This document shows positions 36,937 through 46,900 of a stretch of 64,000 bases of DNA, one piece after another (the stretch's first letter is position 1; each line of letters begins with the position of its first letter). A program made the translations under genes and the position numbers. The stretch covers positions 5,456,001 through 5,520,000 of the forward strand of contig NZ_CP036278.1 in the NCBI RefSeq assembly GCF_007748035.1, read 5' to 3'. The notes under the pieces were generated by a model. The model ran no database searches. It saw only the letters and a list, made by a program, of their open reading frames with translations, and was not told the origin of the DNA. This DNA is from Aeoliella mucimassa (GTDB taxonomy: Bacteria; Planctomycetota; Planctomycetia; Pirellulales; Lacipirellulaceae).

Positions 36937-38238
36937 CTAGCGGGCGGATCGGCGTCCAACCACTCCGGCGATGGCTAGCGCCAGCAGGAGCAGCGAGGTG
37001 GTCGAGGGTTCAGGCACCTGGACGTTTGCCAGGGAGCCCGACGCGTAGGAAGTGCCGAAGTTGTTCTTCCAGAGGGTGTAGTCTGAAGAGGTGATGCCGC
37101 CGCCATTGCCGTTGTTGTTGATCGCCGCCTCGGTGGACGCTCCAAGGTTGTCGCGCCAAAGTGTGTAGTCGGCCAGGTCGACGAGGCCGTCGCCGTTGAA
37201 GTCGCCGGGGTCGGAGAACGTGGGAATCGCTCGGGTGGTGTATCCCAAGTCGCGGAGAAACGCGAGGTCGAGCGCGGTCATGTACTTGCGTGTGCCGGTG
37301 GTGATCGTGGGATCCATGGCCGCTTCTTGCACTGCGCCGTCTTCGATGCTGGTGCTCATACGGCCCGAAGCAATATGGGCGCCCGACACTAAATTGACTC
37401 CGGTCCCGTACTCGGCAATGGCCTCGGAGCCGGTCCAGGTGTTTCCACTGGCTAGGTCGTCCCACGTTTCGGAAGCCCCCATGCCGAGGGCGTGGAGCAT
37501 TTCGTGCAGGGCGACGGAGTACAGGTCGTTCTTGCCCGCGGCGACGTCGGTCGTCACGTCGAGATGCCAGTACTGCTCGAGCGTCTTGCTGCCGGTACTC
37601 GTGTCGAGGGCGAGCGTCCCAAACGCAGGGCCATACGAGACGGAATAGTCGGTCTGGGCGATGTTGCCGCCGAGGTTGATGCTTGAGGTTCCAGAGAGGG
37701 TCGAGATCACCGGCCCCGACCCACGGGTGAACTCCCCGGTGGCGGTTTCGGATTGCCGATCGACGACCTGCTCGAACTGGGTTTGGAGATTGGTCCCATT
37801 GATGGCTCCCAAATAAGAAATGCCATAGCTAGCCGAGTAGCCAACGCCGGCCGCTCCGCCTTGACCAAGCGTGCTCCCTGCAAGATCTTGTCCACGGACG
37901 AAGAACTTCACCGTGTTCGATGGAAGCGTATCGGTGATGTTAACGGAGCCTTGCGTTGGGTGCGTATAGCTAAACCGCCAATTGAAGGTGCTGCTCAGTT
38001 GCTGGCTGCTAATGGTCGTGCTGTCGCGTTCCCACGAGTACTCGTTGATCTGGCTAAGTGGCGAGGTGATCCAGTAGCCCAAATCGGTAGCCGCCTGCTG
38101 AATGGAATTGCGGGCGGTGGAGTTGGTGTAGAAAGGACTCGAAGTATCAAACTCAAGCTGAACCGTAATCGCCTGCGTCGAGGTTGCAAACACACAAACC
38201 AGCAGCATTGGGAATAGTTGCCGAAGGTAGAGATGCAT
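36937..38238 (-). CDS. Exported zincin-like metalloprotease with dockerin-like and PEP-CTERM tail
   Basis: The 433-residue protein has a signal peptide ([19 protein letters not shown]), a zinc protease motif [14 protein letters not shown] (HExxHxxG) near residue 250, and a possible later ligand in [12 protein letters not shown]. The C-terminus holds [20 protein letters not shown], a second half-repeat [12 protein letters not shown], and a PEP tail [20 protein letters not shown] with basic end. The active-site motif is that of matrixin-like zincins. It forms a tight same-strand group with the neighbouring dockerin-like proteins (75-140-base gaps). The substrate is unknown; processing of surface proteins or polymer-associated protein is plausible. 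Confidence 0.83.
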   Translation of the reverse strand: MHLYLRQLFPMLLVCVFATSTQAITVQLEFDTSSPFYTNSTARNSIQQAATDLGYWITSPLSQINEYSWERDSTTISSQQLSSTFNWRFSYTHPTQGSVNITDTLPSNTVKFFVRGQDLAGSTLGQGGAAGVGYSASYGISYLGAINGTNLQTQFEQVVDRQSETATGEFTRGSGPVISTLSGTSSINLGGNIAQTDYSVSYGPAFGTLALDTSTGSKTLEQYWHLDVTTDVAAGKNDLYSVALHEMLHALGMGASETWDDLASGNTWTGSEAIAEYGTGVNLVSGAHIASGRMSTSIEDGAVQEAAMDPTITTGTRKYMTALDLAFLRDLGYTTRAIPTFSDPGDFNGDGLVDLADYTLWRDNLGASTEAAINNNGNGGGITSSDYTLWKNNFGTSYASGSLANVQVPEPSTTSLLLLALAIAGVVGRRSAR

Positions 38239-38313
38239 CGTTTGGGTCTCGACTGGTTGAAGCTGGCAGACTCTCCTCAGCTCTCGGTTGACACTCTTTG
38301 ATCGTACCACTGG

Positions 38314-40518
38314 TTACGAACGCCGCAAGCTTCGAGTTCGCAAACCACCAATCAGCAGGGCTAGCATGGCCATTGATAGCACTCCACTGGTTGGTTCCGG
38401 CACTGCGTTGACGGCCGAAGCGGGTTGCGAAAGGCTCTTGCCGAAGTTGCTCTTCCAAAGCTGGTAGTCGGCAGTCGTGTAGATGGAGCCAAGATTGTCG
38501 CGCCATACGGTGTAGTCGGCCAGGTCCACGGTGCCATCGGAGTTGAAGTCGCCTTGCAGCAGTTCGATGAAGCCAGTGACAGAAAGAACCACGTTGTTGG
38601 GATTGTACTCGATCGACCATTCGTAGCCGAGCGGTAGAATCGATTGCTCAAACCTGCCGGAGACAGCTTCGTCGGCGGTAATCAATGTGAACGAGTCGCC
38701 CATCTCTGGTTCAAACCCGGCGTCGAGTGTGACTTCCAGTACACCAGCGAGAAAGGCGTAACGCGTGACGTCGAGTTGGTCGTACTCCGTGGCTACGTTG
38801 GTGCCTGCCAGTTCGAACGCAACGGTTCCTTCGGCCAGATTCGAGAAGTCGCCATCGATGGTGAGTCGGCCGATGCCATCGCCTGCTTCGACACGCCCAT
38901 CAATATTGCGGACCGGGGAATTGATCGGCCCGGTACCGACGAAGATCTCGCCGCTGCCTCGGAGGGTGCCTTGCTCGATGTTGATGAACTGAGCATCCAG
39001 TTTGCCGCCGGCTTCGATGGTGAGGGTGCCGCCTGCGTCGACCTTCGTTTCGCCAAACGTAGTGAGCGTCGCCCCCGATTTCAGCGACAGCTCGATGGGG
39101 CTGCCCGAGCCACCGCCGACAACCACGGTATTCGATTCGGCATCTTGCGACAGAGTGACCGTTTGGGCGTTGCCGGTTACGTTCACCACTTGGGTTGCCG
39201 CGAGCATGTCGGGCACGGCGCTAGCCGACCAGTTGCCGGCCGTGTGCCAGGATTGCGTCGTAGCGGTTGAATTCCAGTCGAAGTCGGTGGTTACCGGATC
39301 GCTAATGTAAAGACTCGGACCTGTGCCGCCTTGGCCAATCGACGGATTCGCGTCGATCACCAGATTGCGACCATTGAATAAGTGCATGCCGATGATGCCA
39401 TCGATGATATTGCCTGGATCGTTGGGGTTGGTCACATCCAGCACCGCGACTGGCACGTTGGTGAGTGTGAAATTGCCCCCCACGGTGTCGATGTTCAACT
39501 GGTCGACATAGAAGCCGGGCACGCCGTCTTGAATACCGCCAGAACCTTCGACCTCGAGCAGGAAGTCGGGCTCATCAAGCACTACGTCGAATCCTAGTCG
39601 CTTCGCGGTAAGGCTGGAGATCACCGTAAAGTCGGCACCGGTGTCGAACAGAAACTCTTTGTCTTCGAAACCGACGTCGCCGTTGTGCATGTCGATGTCG
39701 AGAAACATTGCTGCGTTTTCCACCACGGTGGGGGAGAGTGGGTTCTCGTGGAATTCGAGATCGCCGGAGAAGAAATCAAGATTCTGGATATAGAGTGGCC
39801 CAGAAACAAAGGATGCCCCAGGACGAATCTTTAGATCGGTACGACGCAAAATGCCCTCGGAGCCAGAACCGAGGTCTTTGAGTTCGATGTTTGGAGTGCG
39901 TACAGTGCGGCCCTCGTACTCAAACACCTGTGGTTGATCGTTGCGAATCACAATCTTATGTTGCGCGGCCATTGGCAAACCAATGATGTTTGGCAACGCC
40001 CACTCTTCGGGAGCCGATAGCGTCGCAAAGCTCGACTGGCCACGGAACGTACTGCGATTGATCTCCAGCGTATTCCCTTCCGAGGTGCGATTGGCAAGTC
40101 CACTGACGAACACTCCTAAGGGGTCGTCGATCGACAGATCAATTAAACCTGTTGCACCACCGATCTGCTGAATATTAGTGCCATCGAAGTCGTTGCCATC
40201 GATGTCGAAACCACTAATTCCGGCAGCACGCGGGCCAAGAATATGGGTGGCTGCACCAGTATCGAGCAATGCCAGGTCGTGAATAAATGAGTTGTTGTTA
40301 CCTCTAAGCTCAGAACCAACCAATGAGGTTTCGCGTTCGGTGAGAAAGAAGCCTCCCGAGAGGTCGCTCTGGGCATCCTTGAATTCATCGGTGAGCGTGA
40401 TTCCTACGAAGGGGATAAATCCACCGATGGAGACTTCGGCTCCCTGGGTTTGCATTGATCCCACGAAGGGACTCAACATACAAACGGCAACCAGCCACCT
40501 TCCTGCTAGACGGTTCAT
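38314..40518 (-). CDS. Exported double retropepsin-like aspartyl protease with PEP-CTERM tail
   Basis: The 734-residue protein has a signal peptide (WLVAVCMLSPFVGSMQTQGA|EVS). Two aspartyl protease motifs are seen: LALLDTGAATHIL near residue 85 and FLFDTGADFTVIS near residue 295. Each is a hydrophobic-hydrophobic-DTGA signature as in retropepsin/aspartyl proteases, so one chain may form both halves of an active site. A repeat region, the dockerin-like GDFNSDGTVDLADYTVWRDN, and the PEP tail AVPEPTSGVLSMAMLALLIG complete it. The ATG at 40518 directly precedes the leader. Domain arrangement is like pepsin (two DTG) although the motif form is retropepsin-like. Role unknown; it may act beside the zincin. 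Confidence 0.82.
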   Translation of the reverse strand: MNRLAGRWLVAVCMLSPFVGSMQTQGAEVSIGGFIPFVGITLTDEFKDAQSDLSGGFFLTERETSLVGSELRGNNNSFIHDLALLDTGAATHILGPRAAGISGFDIDGNDFDGTNIQQIGGATGLIDLSIDDPLGVFVSGLANRTSEGNTLEINRSTFRGQSSFATLSAPEEWALPNIIGLPMAAQHKIVIRNDQPQVFEYEGRTVRTPNIELKDLGSGSEGILRRTDLKIRPGASFVSGPLYIQNLDFFSGDLEFHENPLSPTVVENAAMFLDIDMHNGDVGFEDKEFLFDTGADFTVISSLTAKRLGFDVVLDEPDFLLEVEGSGGIQDGVPGFYVDQLNIDTVGGNFTLTNVPVAVLDVTNPNDPGNIIDGIIGMHLFNGRNLVIDANPSIGQGGTGPSLYISDPVTTDFDWNSTATTQSWHTAGNWSASAVPDMLAATQVVNVTGNAQTVTLSQDAESNTVVVGGGSGSPIELSLKSGATLTTFGETKVDAGGTLTIEAGGKLDAQFINIEQGTLRGSGEIFVGTGPINSPVRNIDGRVEAGDGIGRLTIDGDFSNLAEGTVAFELAGTNVATEYDQLDVTRYAFLAGVLEVTLDAGFEPEMGDSFTLITADEAVSGRFEQSILPLGYEWSIEYNPNNVVLSVTGFIELLQGDFNSDGTVDLADYTVWRDNLGSIYTTADYQLWKSNFGKSLSQPASAVNAVPEPTSGVLSMAMLALLIGGLRTRSLRRS

Positions 40519-40819
40519 CTCTATGACCTATGTTCCTCGTTGAGAGCAATGAATAAGAGCATCGTGGCAACGGCGGTGGAGGCAGATGAGATCCGGCTTC
40601 CACGGCGACTAGGTGCTGGCCTTCACCACGTCGCGGATAGCCGACGTTTACCACTCGCTATGCCCAGACGCAACCCTTGCGCAGGCACGTTCTGTCCCTG
40701 CCTTTAGGCTAGATGGAACGGGCATCGCTGTCAACGAAACAGCGGAAATCTCGGCCTATCGTACCGCTGCGGGCGGCCACCTACGTGCCGGGAGGAATGC
40801 GGCCGGGGGGCAGAGGACG
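40519..40819. other. Intergenic gap between the aspartyl protease gene and ugd
   Basis: About 300 bases with no supported gene and no clear terminator. It presumably carries the promoter of the aspartyl protease gene and the 3' end of the ugd transcript. Confidence 0.4.
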
Positions 40820-42127
40820 CTAAACCGCCTTGCGGCCGATGCTGTAGTACTTGTATCCCCGGCGTTTCATCCGTTCCGGCTCGTACAGGTTACGACCATC
40901 GAACACCACCGGCGACTTCATCAGCTGGTACATTTCCGCAAAATCGGGCGAGTGGTAGTCTTTCCACTCGGTCATGATCACCAGGGCATCTGCACCCTCG
41001 ATCGCATCCATCCGGAACTTGCAGTAGGCAACCTTGTCGCCCAACTCGGCTTCGACGTTCTCCATGGCCTCGGGGTCGTGCACCTTAATCGAGGCTCCCT
41101 GCTCGAGAAGCCAATCGATGAGCACCAATGCGGGAGCTTCGCGAATGTCGTCGGTCCGCGGCTTGAAGGCCAGACCCCACACGGCGATGTTCTTGCCTTT
41201 GAGATCACCATCGAAATGGTCGAGAATCGGTTGCTTGAACACCGACTTTTGGCGTTCGTTCACTTCATCCACCGCACGCAGCAAGGTGGGTTCGCAATCG
41301 TGGTCGAGGCTCATCGAGGTCAGCGCCCGCACGTCCTTGGGGAAGCAGCTACCGCCGTAGCCGACGCCTGGGAACAAGAAAGCGAAGCCGATGCGGCTGT
41401 CGTGCCCGATGCCGCGACGCACATCGTTGATGTCGCCCCCCATCTTCTCACACAGATTTGCCATCTCGTTGATAAAGCTGATCTTGGTCGCCAGCATCGC
41501 GTTAGCCACGTACTTCGTCATCTCAGCACTCTCAGGCGACATGCTGATAAACGGCTTTTCGGTGCGGAGGAAAGGCTCGTACAACTGATGAAGCACGTCC
41601 GATACCTCCGGGCGGCGAACACCTACCACCACGCGATCGGGCTTCATGAAGTCCTCGATCGCAGCCCCTTCCTTCAGAAATTCGGGGTTGCTGGCAACGT
41701 CGCATTCGCGGCCGGTCAGTTCCTTGAGCATGCCAAATATTTTGGCGTTCGTGCCGACGGGGACAGTGCTCTTGGTAACGACAATCGCTGACTCTTGCAG
41801 GTAGGGGGCAATCGCTTTTACGACGCTCCACATGGCCGACATGTTGGCCGAACCATCTTTTCCCTGGGGAGTACCAACCGCCAGATAGACGACTTCGGCT
41901 GGTTGAACCCCAGCAGCGGTATCGGTAGTGAACTTCAAACGACCAGCCGCGGAATTCCGCTGAACCAGTTCCGTCAGGCCTGGTTCGTAAATGGGGATGA
42001 TACCCTGCTTGAGGTTTTCGATCTTCTTCTCATCGATATCGATGCAAGTGACATCGTTCCCGCTATCGGCGAAGCAAGTTCCGGTAACCAAACCAACGTA
42101 GCCGGTTCCGATCACAGCGATTTTCAT
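40820..42127 (-). CDS. ugd: UDP-glucose 6-dehydrogenase
   Basis: This 435-residue enzyme oxidises UDP-glucose to UDP-glucuronate with two NAD+, supplying precursors for exopolysaccharide and other envelope sugars. The N-terminal Rossmann motif is [20 protein letters not shown]. The catalytic cysteine lies in [13 protein letters not shown] near residue 262. [20 protein letters not shown] and [14 protein letters not shown] are further family landmarks. Length is standard and the ATG at 42127 directly begins the Rossmann fold. UDP-N-acetylmannosamine dehydrogenase is a related alternative, but the sequence fits Ugd best. Confidence 0.94.
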   Translation of the reverse strand: MKIAVIGTGYVGLVTGTCFADSGNDVTCIDIDEKKIENLKQGIIPIYEPGLTELVQRNSAAGRLKFTTDTAAGVQPAEVVYLAVGTPQGKDGSANMSAMWSVVKAIAPYLQESAIVVTKSTVPVGTNAKIFGMLKELTGRECDVASNPEFLKEGAAIEDFMKPDRVVVGVRRPEVSDVLHQLYEPFLRTEKPFISMSPESAEMTKYVANAMLATKISFINEMANLCEKMGGDINDVRRGIGHDSRIGFAFLFPGVGYGGSCFPKDVRALTSMSLDHDCEPTLLRAVDEVNERQKSVFKQPILDHFDGDLKGKNIAVWGLAFKPRTDDIREAPALVLIDWLLEQGASIKVHDPEAMENVEAELGDKVAYCKFRMDAIEGADALVIMTEWKDYHSPDFAEMYQLMKSPVVFDGRNLYEPERMKRRGYKYYSIGRKAV

Positions 42128-42834
42128 CGCAAGTCCTCTCAGGGATTGTCGTTAAGTTCAGGCGGCGAGCCAAAGGTTCACTACCTAGTATAGGTGACTC
42201 AAAGTGAGTCATCTTAATCGGACGAGGCAATTCTCGCGACAGACCCCACATCATTAGCGGCGAATCTCAGTAAGAATCAGCCTATCTTCGCCAGCTGTAG
42301 TAGTTTCGCCAGATGTGCTGGGACTCAGCGTCCCGCGAAGAGTAGCAAACGCCCTGCGGCCGCGTCTGCTAGCATGGAGAAATAAAAAAAGCTCCCAGAA
42401 AAGCTACGTCCCAGGGGGGCAAAGGACGGCAAACTCTTCCGGGAGCGATTGGACGCATTGTCGCCTGCGTTGGGCGGGCACAGATGGTAAGCGGTTGGGG
42501 GGAGAAAGCTTATCCGGTTGTGCCAATCTATTTATGGTACCGATTTATCAACGCAATGCCTAGTAGAAAACAGGGAACAGGCCGTTCGGTTTACCGGTGA
42601 AAGGGCTGTTTGTTATCGACCGTGGCAATTGTGCCAATTAGTACAGGTTTCTAATTCTCTTGCCAAGGCGACTTGGCGTTGGTTGAACGACGTTTGTTGT
42701 TCAACTGGGCGGGAGAATAGAACTCTCAGCCTTTGGGGTCAAGGTCGATCGGAGAAACTTTGTAAGTTTTTTTATTCCCTGTTTTTTTCGGTTCGATTGC
42801 CCCTGTGGGTGTTCATCGTTACACTGCAACCACC
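42128..42834. other. Long intergenic region upstream of ugd and the radical SAM gene
   Basis: About 700 bases without a supported gene between two divergent genes. It contains the structured element at 42383-42446 and, beside it, a small ACGCA/TGCGT hairpin at about 42453-42470. The rest shows AT-rich stretches near 42760-42795 that may hold promoter elements for the radical SAM gene. I recognise no tRNA or known riboswitch. Confidence 0.45.
42383..42446 (-). terminator. Two-stem structure with U tract on the - strand: terminator or 3' end of a small RNA
   Basis: Read on the - strand, GCTCCC(GG) pairs with (T)GGGAGC around a symmetric purine-rich internal loop, then a second stem CGTCC/GGACG closes a TTTGCCCCCCTG loop. 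The outer stem is followed directly by TTTTTTTATTT. This is a convincing - strand intrinsic terminator, but no gene end lies near it, so it may close a non-coding RNA transcribed from about 42480-42800. Confidence 0.5.
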
Positions 42835-43926
42835 ATGGCCGACCAACCACTAACGCCGAAAGTGCGAGGACGCGGGGCTCAATCGCAGCCCGCCAACCGC
42901 TATTTGACCACCCAAATGGAGTGGGATCTCACCGATTGTGACCAGGATGCTGAGCTGTTAGAGGGTCTGCGGAAACCCGATACCGTCTATCATTCCGACG
43001 AGTCCCAAACGATCGTCTCGCAGAATAATAGCCCTGACATCCCCTTTCGATACAGCATGAATCCCTACCGTGGGTGTGCTCACGGATGCAGCTACTGCTA
43101 CGCCAGACCGACCCACGAGTACCTGGGGCTGTCGGCGGGGCTCGATTTTGAGACCCAGGTGTTTGTGAAGCACCGGGCGGCGGAACTACTTCGCAAATGG
43201 CTGGCGAAGCCAAAATGGCAAGGCGAGTGGATCGCCCTGTCTGGTGTGACCGACTGCTACCAGCCTGCGGAGCAGCGTTTCAAGATAACCAGGTCGTGTT
43301 TAGCCGTTGCGGCCGAGTGTCGGCAGCCGATGGGCATTATCACCAAGAATGCTCTGGTCGTTCGCGATCTCGACCTACTCACCGAATTAGCCCAGTTCAA
43401 TGCGGTGCATGTTGCCATATCGCTTACGACACTCGACTCGCAGCTAGCACGTACCATGGAACCGCGTACGAGCACACCAGAGGCTCGTCTGCGTACGCTA
43501 GCAACCTTGTCGGCGGCCGGCATACCCACGCAGGTAGTCGTCGCCCCGATCATCCCCGGGCTCACCGACAGCGAGGTGCCGGCGATTCTCGCCGCGGCTC
43601 GCGAAGCAGGCGCACGCGCAGCCAGTTTTGTGTTGCTGCGATTGCCCAAGGCGGTGGACCAGGTGTTTTTTGACTGGCTGCGCCAGTGCTATCCCGATCG
43701 AGCGACGAAAGTCGAGATGCTAACCAGGGCGACTCGCGATGGTCAGCTTTACAAGAGCGAGTTTGGTAAGCGAATGCGTGGCGAAGGAGAGATCGCCAGG
43801 CAGATTGAGCAAACATTTAGGGTGTTTGCTGGCAAGTATGGTTTTGAAAAACGATTGCCACCACTCGATTCATCGCACTTTAGGCCGCCGGGCGAACCCG
43901 GCGGCCAAAGGCGACTATTTGACTAG
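42835..43926 (+). CDS. PA0069-family radical SAM protein
   Basis: This 363-residue radical SAM enzyme has the [4Fe-4S] cluster motif CAHGCSYCY (CxxxCxxC) near residue 81, preceded by FRYSMNPYRGC, the hallmark of the PA0069/Rv2578c family. The TIM-barrel follows (ITKNALVVRDLDLL, TMEPRTSTPEARL). The precise reaction of this family is not established; related proteins are linked to spore photoproduct lyase-like folds and DNA- or RNA-associated roles. The ATG at 42835 is preferred over the one 30 bases upstream because the family start MADQ/RGRGAQSQPANRY follows it. Its TAG stop lies in a CTAG palindrome shared with the stop of the convergent gene. Confidence 0.88.
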   Translation: MADQPLTPKVRGRGAQSQPANRYLTTQMEWDLTDCDQDAELLEGLRKPDTVYHSDESQTIVSQNNSPDIPFRYSMNPYRGCAHGCSYCYARPTHEYLGLSAGLDFETQVFVKHRAAELLRKWLAKPKWQGEWIALSGVTDCYQPAEQRFKITRSCLAVAAECRQPMGIITKNALVVRDLDLLTELAQFNAVHVAISLTTLDSQLARTMEPRTSTPEARLRTLATLSAAGIPTQVVVAPIIPGLTDSEVPAILAAAREAGARAASFVLLRLPKAVDQVFFDWLRQCYPDRATKVEMLTRATRDGQLYKSEFGKRMRGEGEIARQIEQTFRVFAGKYGFEKRLPPLDSSHFRPPGEPGGQRRLFD

Positions 43927-46900
43927 TTGTTATTATTGTTATTGTTGTTGTTGTTATTATTGTTGCCGTTGTTGTTATTGTTGTTATCGTCGGTGGCGGT
44001 ACCTGCGAAGGTGAACGTCGAGACGTCGCCGATCGTCGAGAAGAACGGCAAGCACGTGACTCGCACGTAGCGACGGTCGGCCGATACCACGCCAGTGGCG
44101 TAGAAGTTCGTACCTTCAGGCAGGGTGACGATCTGAGGCTGGAAGCCAACGGCTCCACCACCACCGTTCAGCAACCGGCGACGCAGGGCGTTCGCTGGAT
44201 CTTCACCGCGAATGGGGTAAGCACTTGGATCCGAAGCCGAATCGAGTTGTTGCGCCAACACCGCACGGCCAACAGCCTGGCTCACTGCTTGCTGCCGATG
44301 AATGGCATGAGCAATCAGTTGAGTTTCCAAGGCTTCTTCCCGGCGACCTTCCGCCAGGTTGAACTTGACGGTCCGACCATCGGGGCCGAGTTCTAGCTGC
44401 TCGCGACGATGCTGCACCTTTTCTTCGTTGTTCAGGTGCTGGAACACATCGACGGTCACTTTACCAGCGGTAACTTTGCCCCAGACAGGAGTCACGCGAA
44501 CTTGGTATTCACCAGCAAAGCCACGAGGGCAAACGTAAGTTTCGCTTAAGATTCCGCTATCGGAACCTGTCATGCTCACGAGGGTGTCGCCCATGTTTAC
44601 GCCGCCGCCCGAGGCGCGGGGGGCGTGAGTCGAGCAGATCGAACCACCGGGCTCGATCACCGACAGATCCACGTCGGCGTCGCCGGTCCACGAAACACGT
44701 ACGACGCAGTCGCGCTCGAGGGCCTTCGACACGTTGGTCCAGTATTCTTTGGCTTCGTCCTTCTTGCCCGACTTGGCCAGGTCTTCCATGGTTGCCTTAG
44801 CAACTCGCCAAGCGGTGTCTTTGATCACTTCCTGATCTGCAGGCCAGGCTTGCTCGAGAATGCCGAGCGTTGCCCACTTCACGCCTTCGAGATCGTTGGC
44901 CCGCTGAGCAGCACGCAAGCCCATCGCATAGGCTTCGCTACGGAGCGGATCGATCTTCACGACCTGACGATAGACCTGCAACGCACGCTTGTTGAGATCG
45001 ATGCGGCTCAGGTACTCAGCGATGTACGACAATTCGTCGGCCGAGCGGCTGAAATCGACTGCCGACATCACTGCACGTTCGATGTCCTTTTGGGCACGAC
45101 CATCCATTTGCATGGCGATGCCGAGGGCTTCGTACATCCAAGGTTGAGGTTGGCCGTGACGCAGGGCCGACTGAATCAAGGCGGTTACCTGGTCGTAACG
45201 GCCTGCCTTCATCTGGTCGCGAACTTCTGCTCGCACCTTGGCGTTGTCACGCAGTTCGGCACCAAAGTAGTTGTCCCAGTAGACTTCAGGGTCTTGGTCT
45301 TTGCTCACTTCAGCAGGGCTGCTCGTAACAGCAGTCTTGGTAGCGGGCTTGGCTTCGGTTGCGGGCTGCTCGGCTGGGTCTGCTTCATCGGGCACACTAA
45401 AGGCACCGCCGCCGCCCATGCCGCCCATGCCGCCACCCATACCGCCCATGCCGCCACCCATACCGCCGCCCATGCCGCCCATACCACCCATGCCGCCGCC
45501 CATACCGCCACCCATGCCGCCCATGCCGCCGAAGCCGCCAGACGAGGGAGTTTCAATCGGCAGTACCAAGTCGGCAACTGGATAGACTTTGACTTGCAGA
45601 CGAGTCAGGGCTTCGTCTTCGGAGGTAATCAGCAGCACTTCGTCGGAGATGACGTAGGTCAAATCCAACTGACGCAGCATGATACGCATGGCACTACGAA
45701 GCGAGATATTTCGCAGGTTCACGGTAATCGGTTCGTCCGGCGAGAGGCCGAGGTCGTCCAAGGCAGGGATATCGAGCTGAACCTCGATGTTGTACTCGCT
45801 ACGCAGGAAGTCGACGACTTCCGACAGCGGAGCATCTTGGAACTCCAGGCCTAAGCTGGTGAGAGGATCGGACAACGCGCTGTTGATGCGTTGCTCGGCA
45901 CCATCTTGGCCAGCCAGGTCGACTGCCTTGTACTTTTCGCGACGGTTGGTGAGCTCTTCCCAAACTTCGGCGTCCGGATAGACGATTGGTGGTTCGTCCG
46001 GAGCGGGCACTGCGGAAAGCTCGACTTGATAGAAGGCTTCCCAAGTTCCACGCCAGCGACGTTCGCGAGTAATCGCTTGCAAGTAATGCTGACGTTGGAA
46101 CTGCGAGTTCAACACAGCCACCATCGGAGCAACAGCTTTGTCGTCTTCTTCGTACATGATGTCGGCCAACTCTTGAGCTTCTTCGTACCGACGCTCATCC
46201 ATCAACGCATTCATCCGCGACGAAAGCTGCTTCAGCTTCTCTTCTTTACGAAGCAAGCGGTCGTTGATCATCTTGGTTTCGCGAGCAATTGCTTCGCGTT
46301 CTTGAGCTTGCTGACGCAGTTCGGCGTCGACCACCGAAGCACGAGCGGTTTCCTTCAGCACGTTCTGCAATTGGTCTTCCAGTTGCGAGCGAACTTCGGG
46401 AAGCAGCTGAGGAGCAGTACGAACGTTCTGCAGCATCAGCTTCAGATTTTGAGCGGCACTGTCGGGATTGGTCCGCATGGTATCGCGGGCATCCGACACG
46501 GCGACTTCCACTTCCTTCTCGATCATTTCCGAGAAGATGCGGTTCTGGCGTTCGATTTCCGTCAGGTACGAACCATCCATCACCGCCTCGCGAGCAGGCA
46601 TGCCGTTGATGGTTTCGCCACTTTCGGGTCCAACTGTCGAAGGCTCACGAACCAAGCTCAGATCGGTTTGGTTGCTGATGGCCGGCAGGTCTTCAGGAGT
46701 GACCTTTCCGCCACGTTCGATCAAGTTGAGAACCGTTTGGGCTCGCAGGTTTTCGGGATCGCGTCGCAGCACCGCGTTGGCCAGTTGAGTGGCACCTTCG
46801 CGGTCGCCCATAGCAATGGCACGCTCGGCGAGGTTCGTCATTTCTTCGACGCTAGCCAGCATCGAGCGACCGGTTTCTTCGAATCCACGAATTCCGAGCG

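Noticed and set aside
43923-43990. Polyasparagine-coding tract as a simple trinucleotide repeat artefact
   Set aside because: AAC and AAT codons are mixed and the frame ends in a proper stop, so it is treated as a genuine protein tail.
44625-45854. 409-codon + strand frame within the VWA gene, with HAAHAA repeats
   Set aside because: The repeats are the mirror of the GGM-coding repeats of the real gene.
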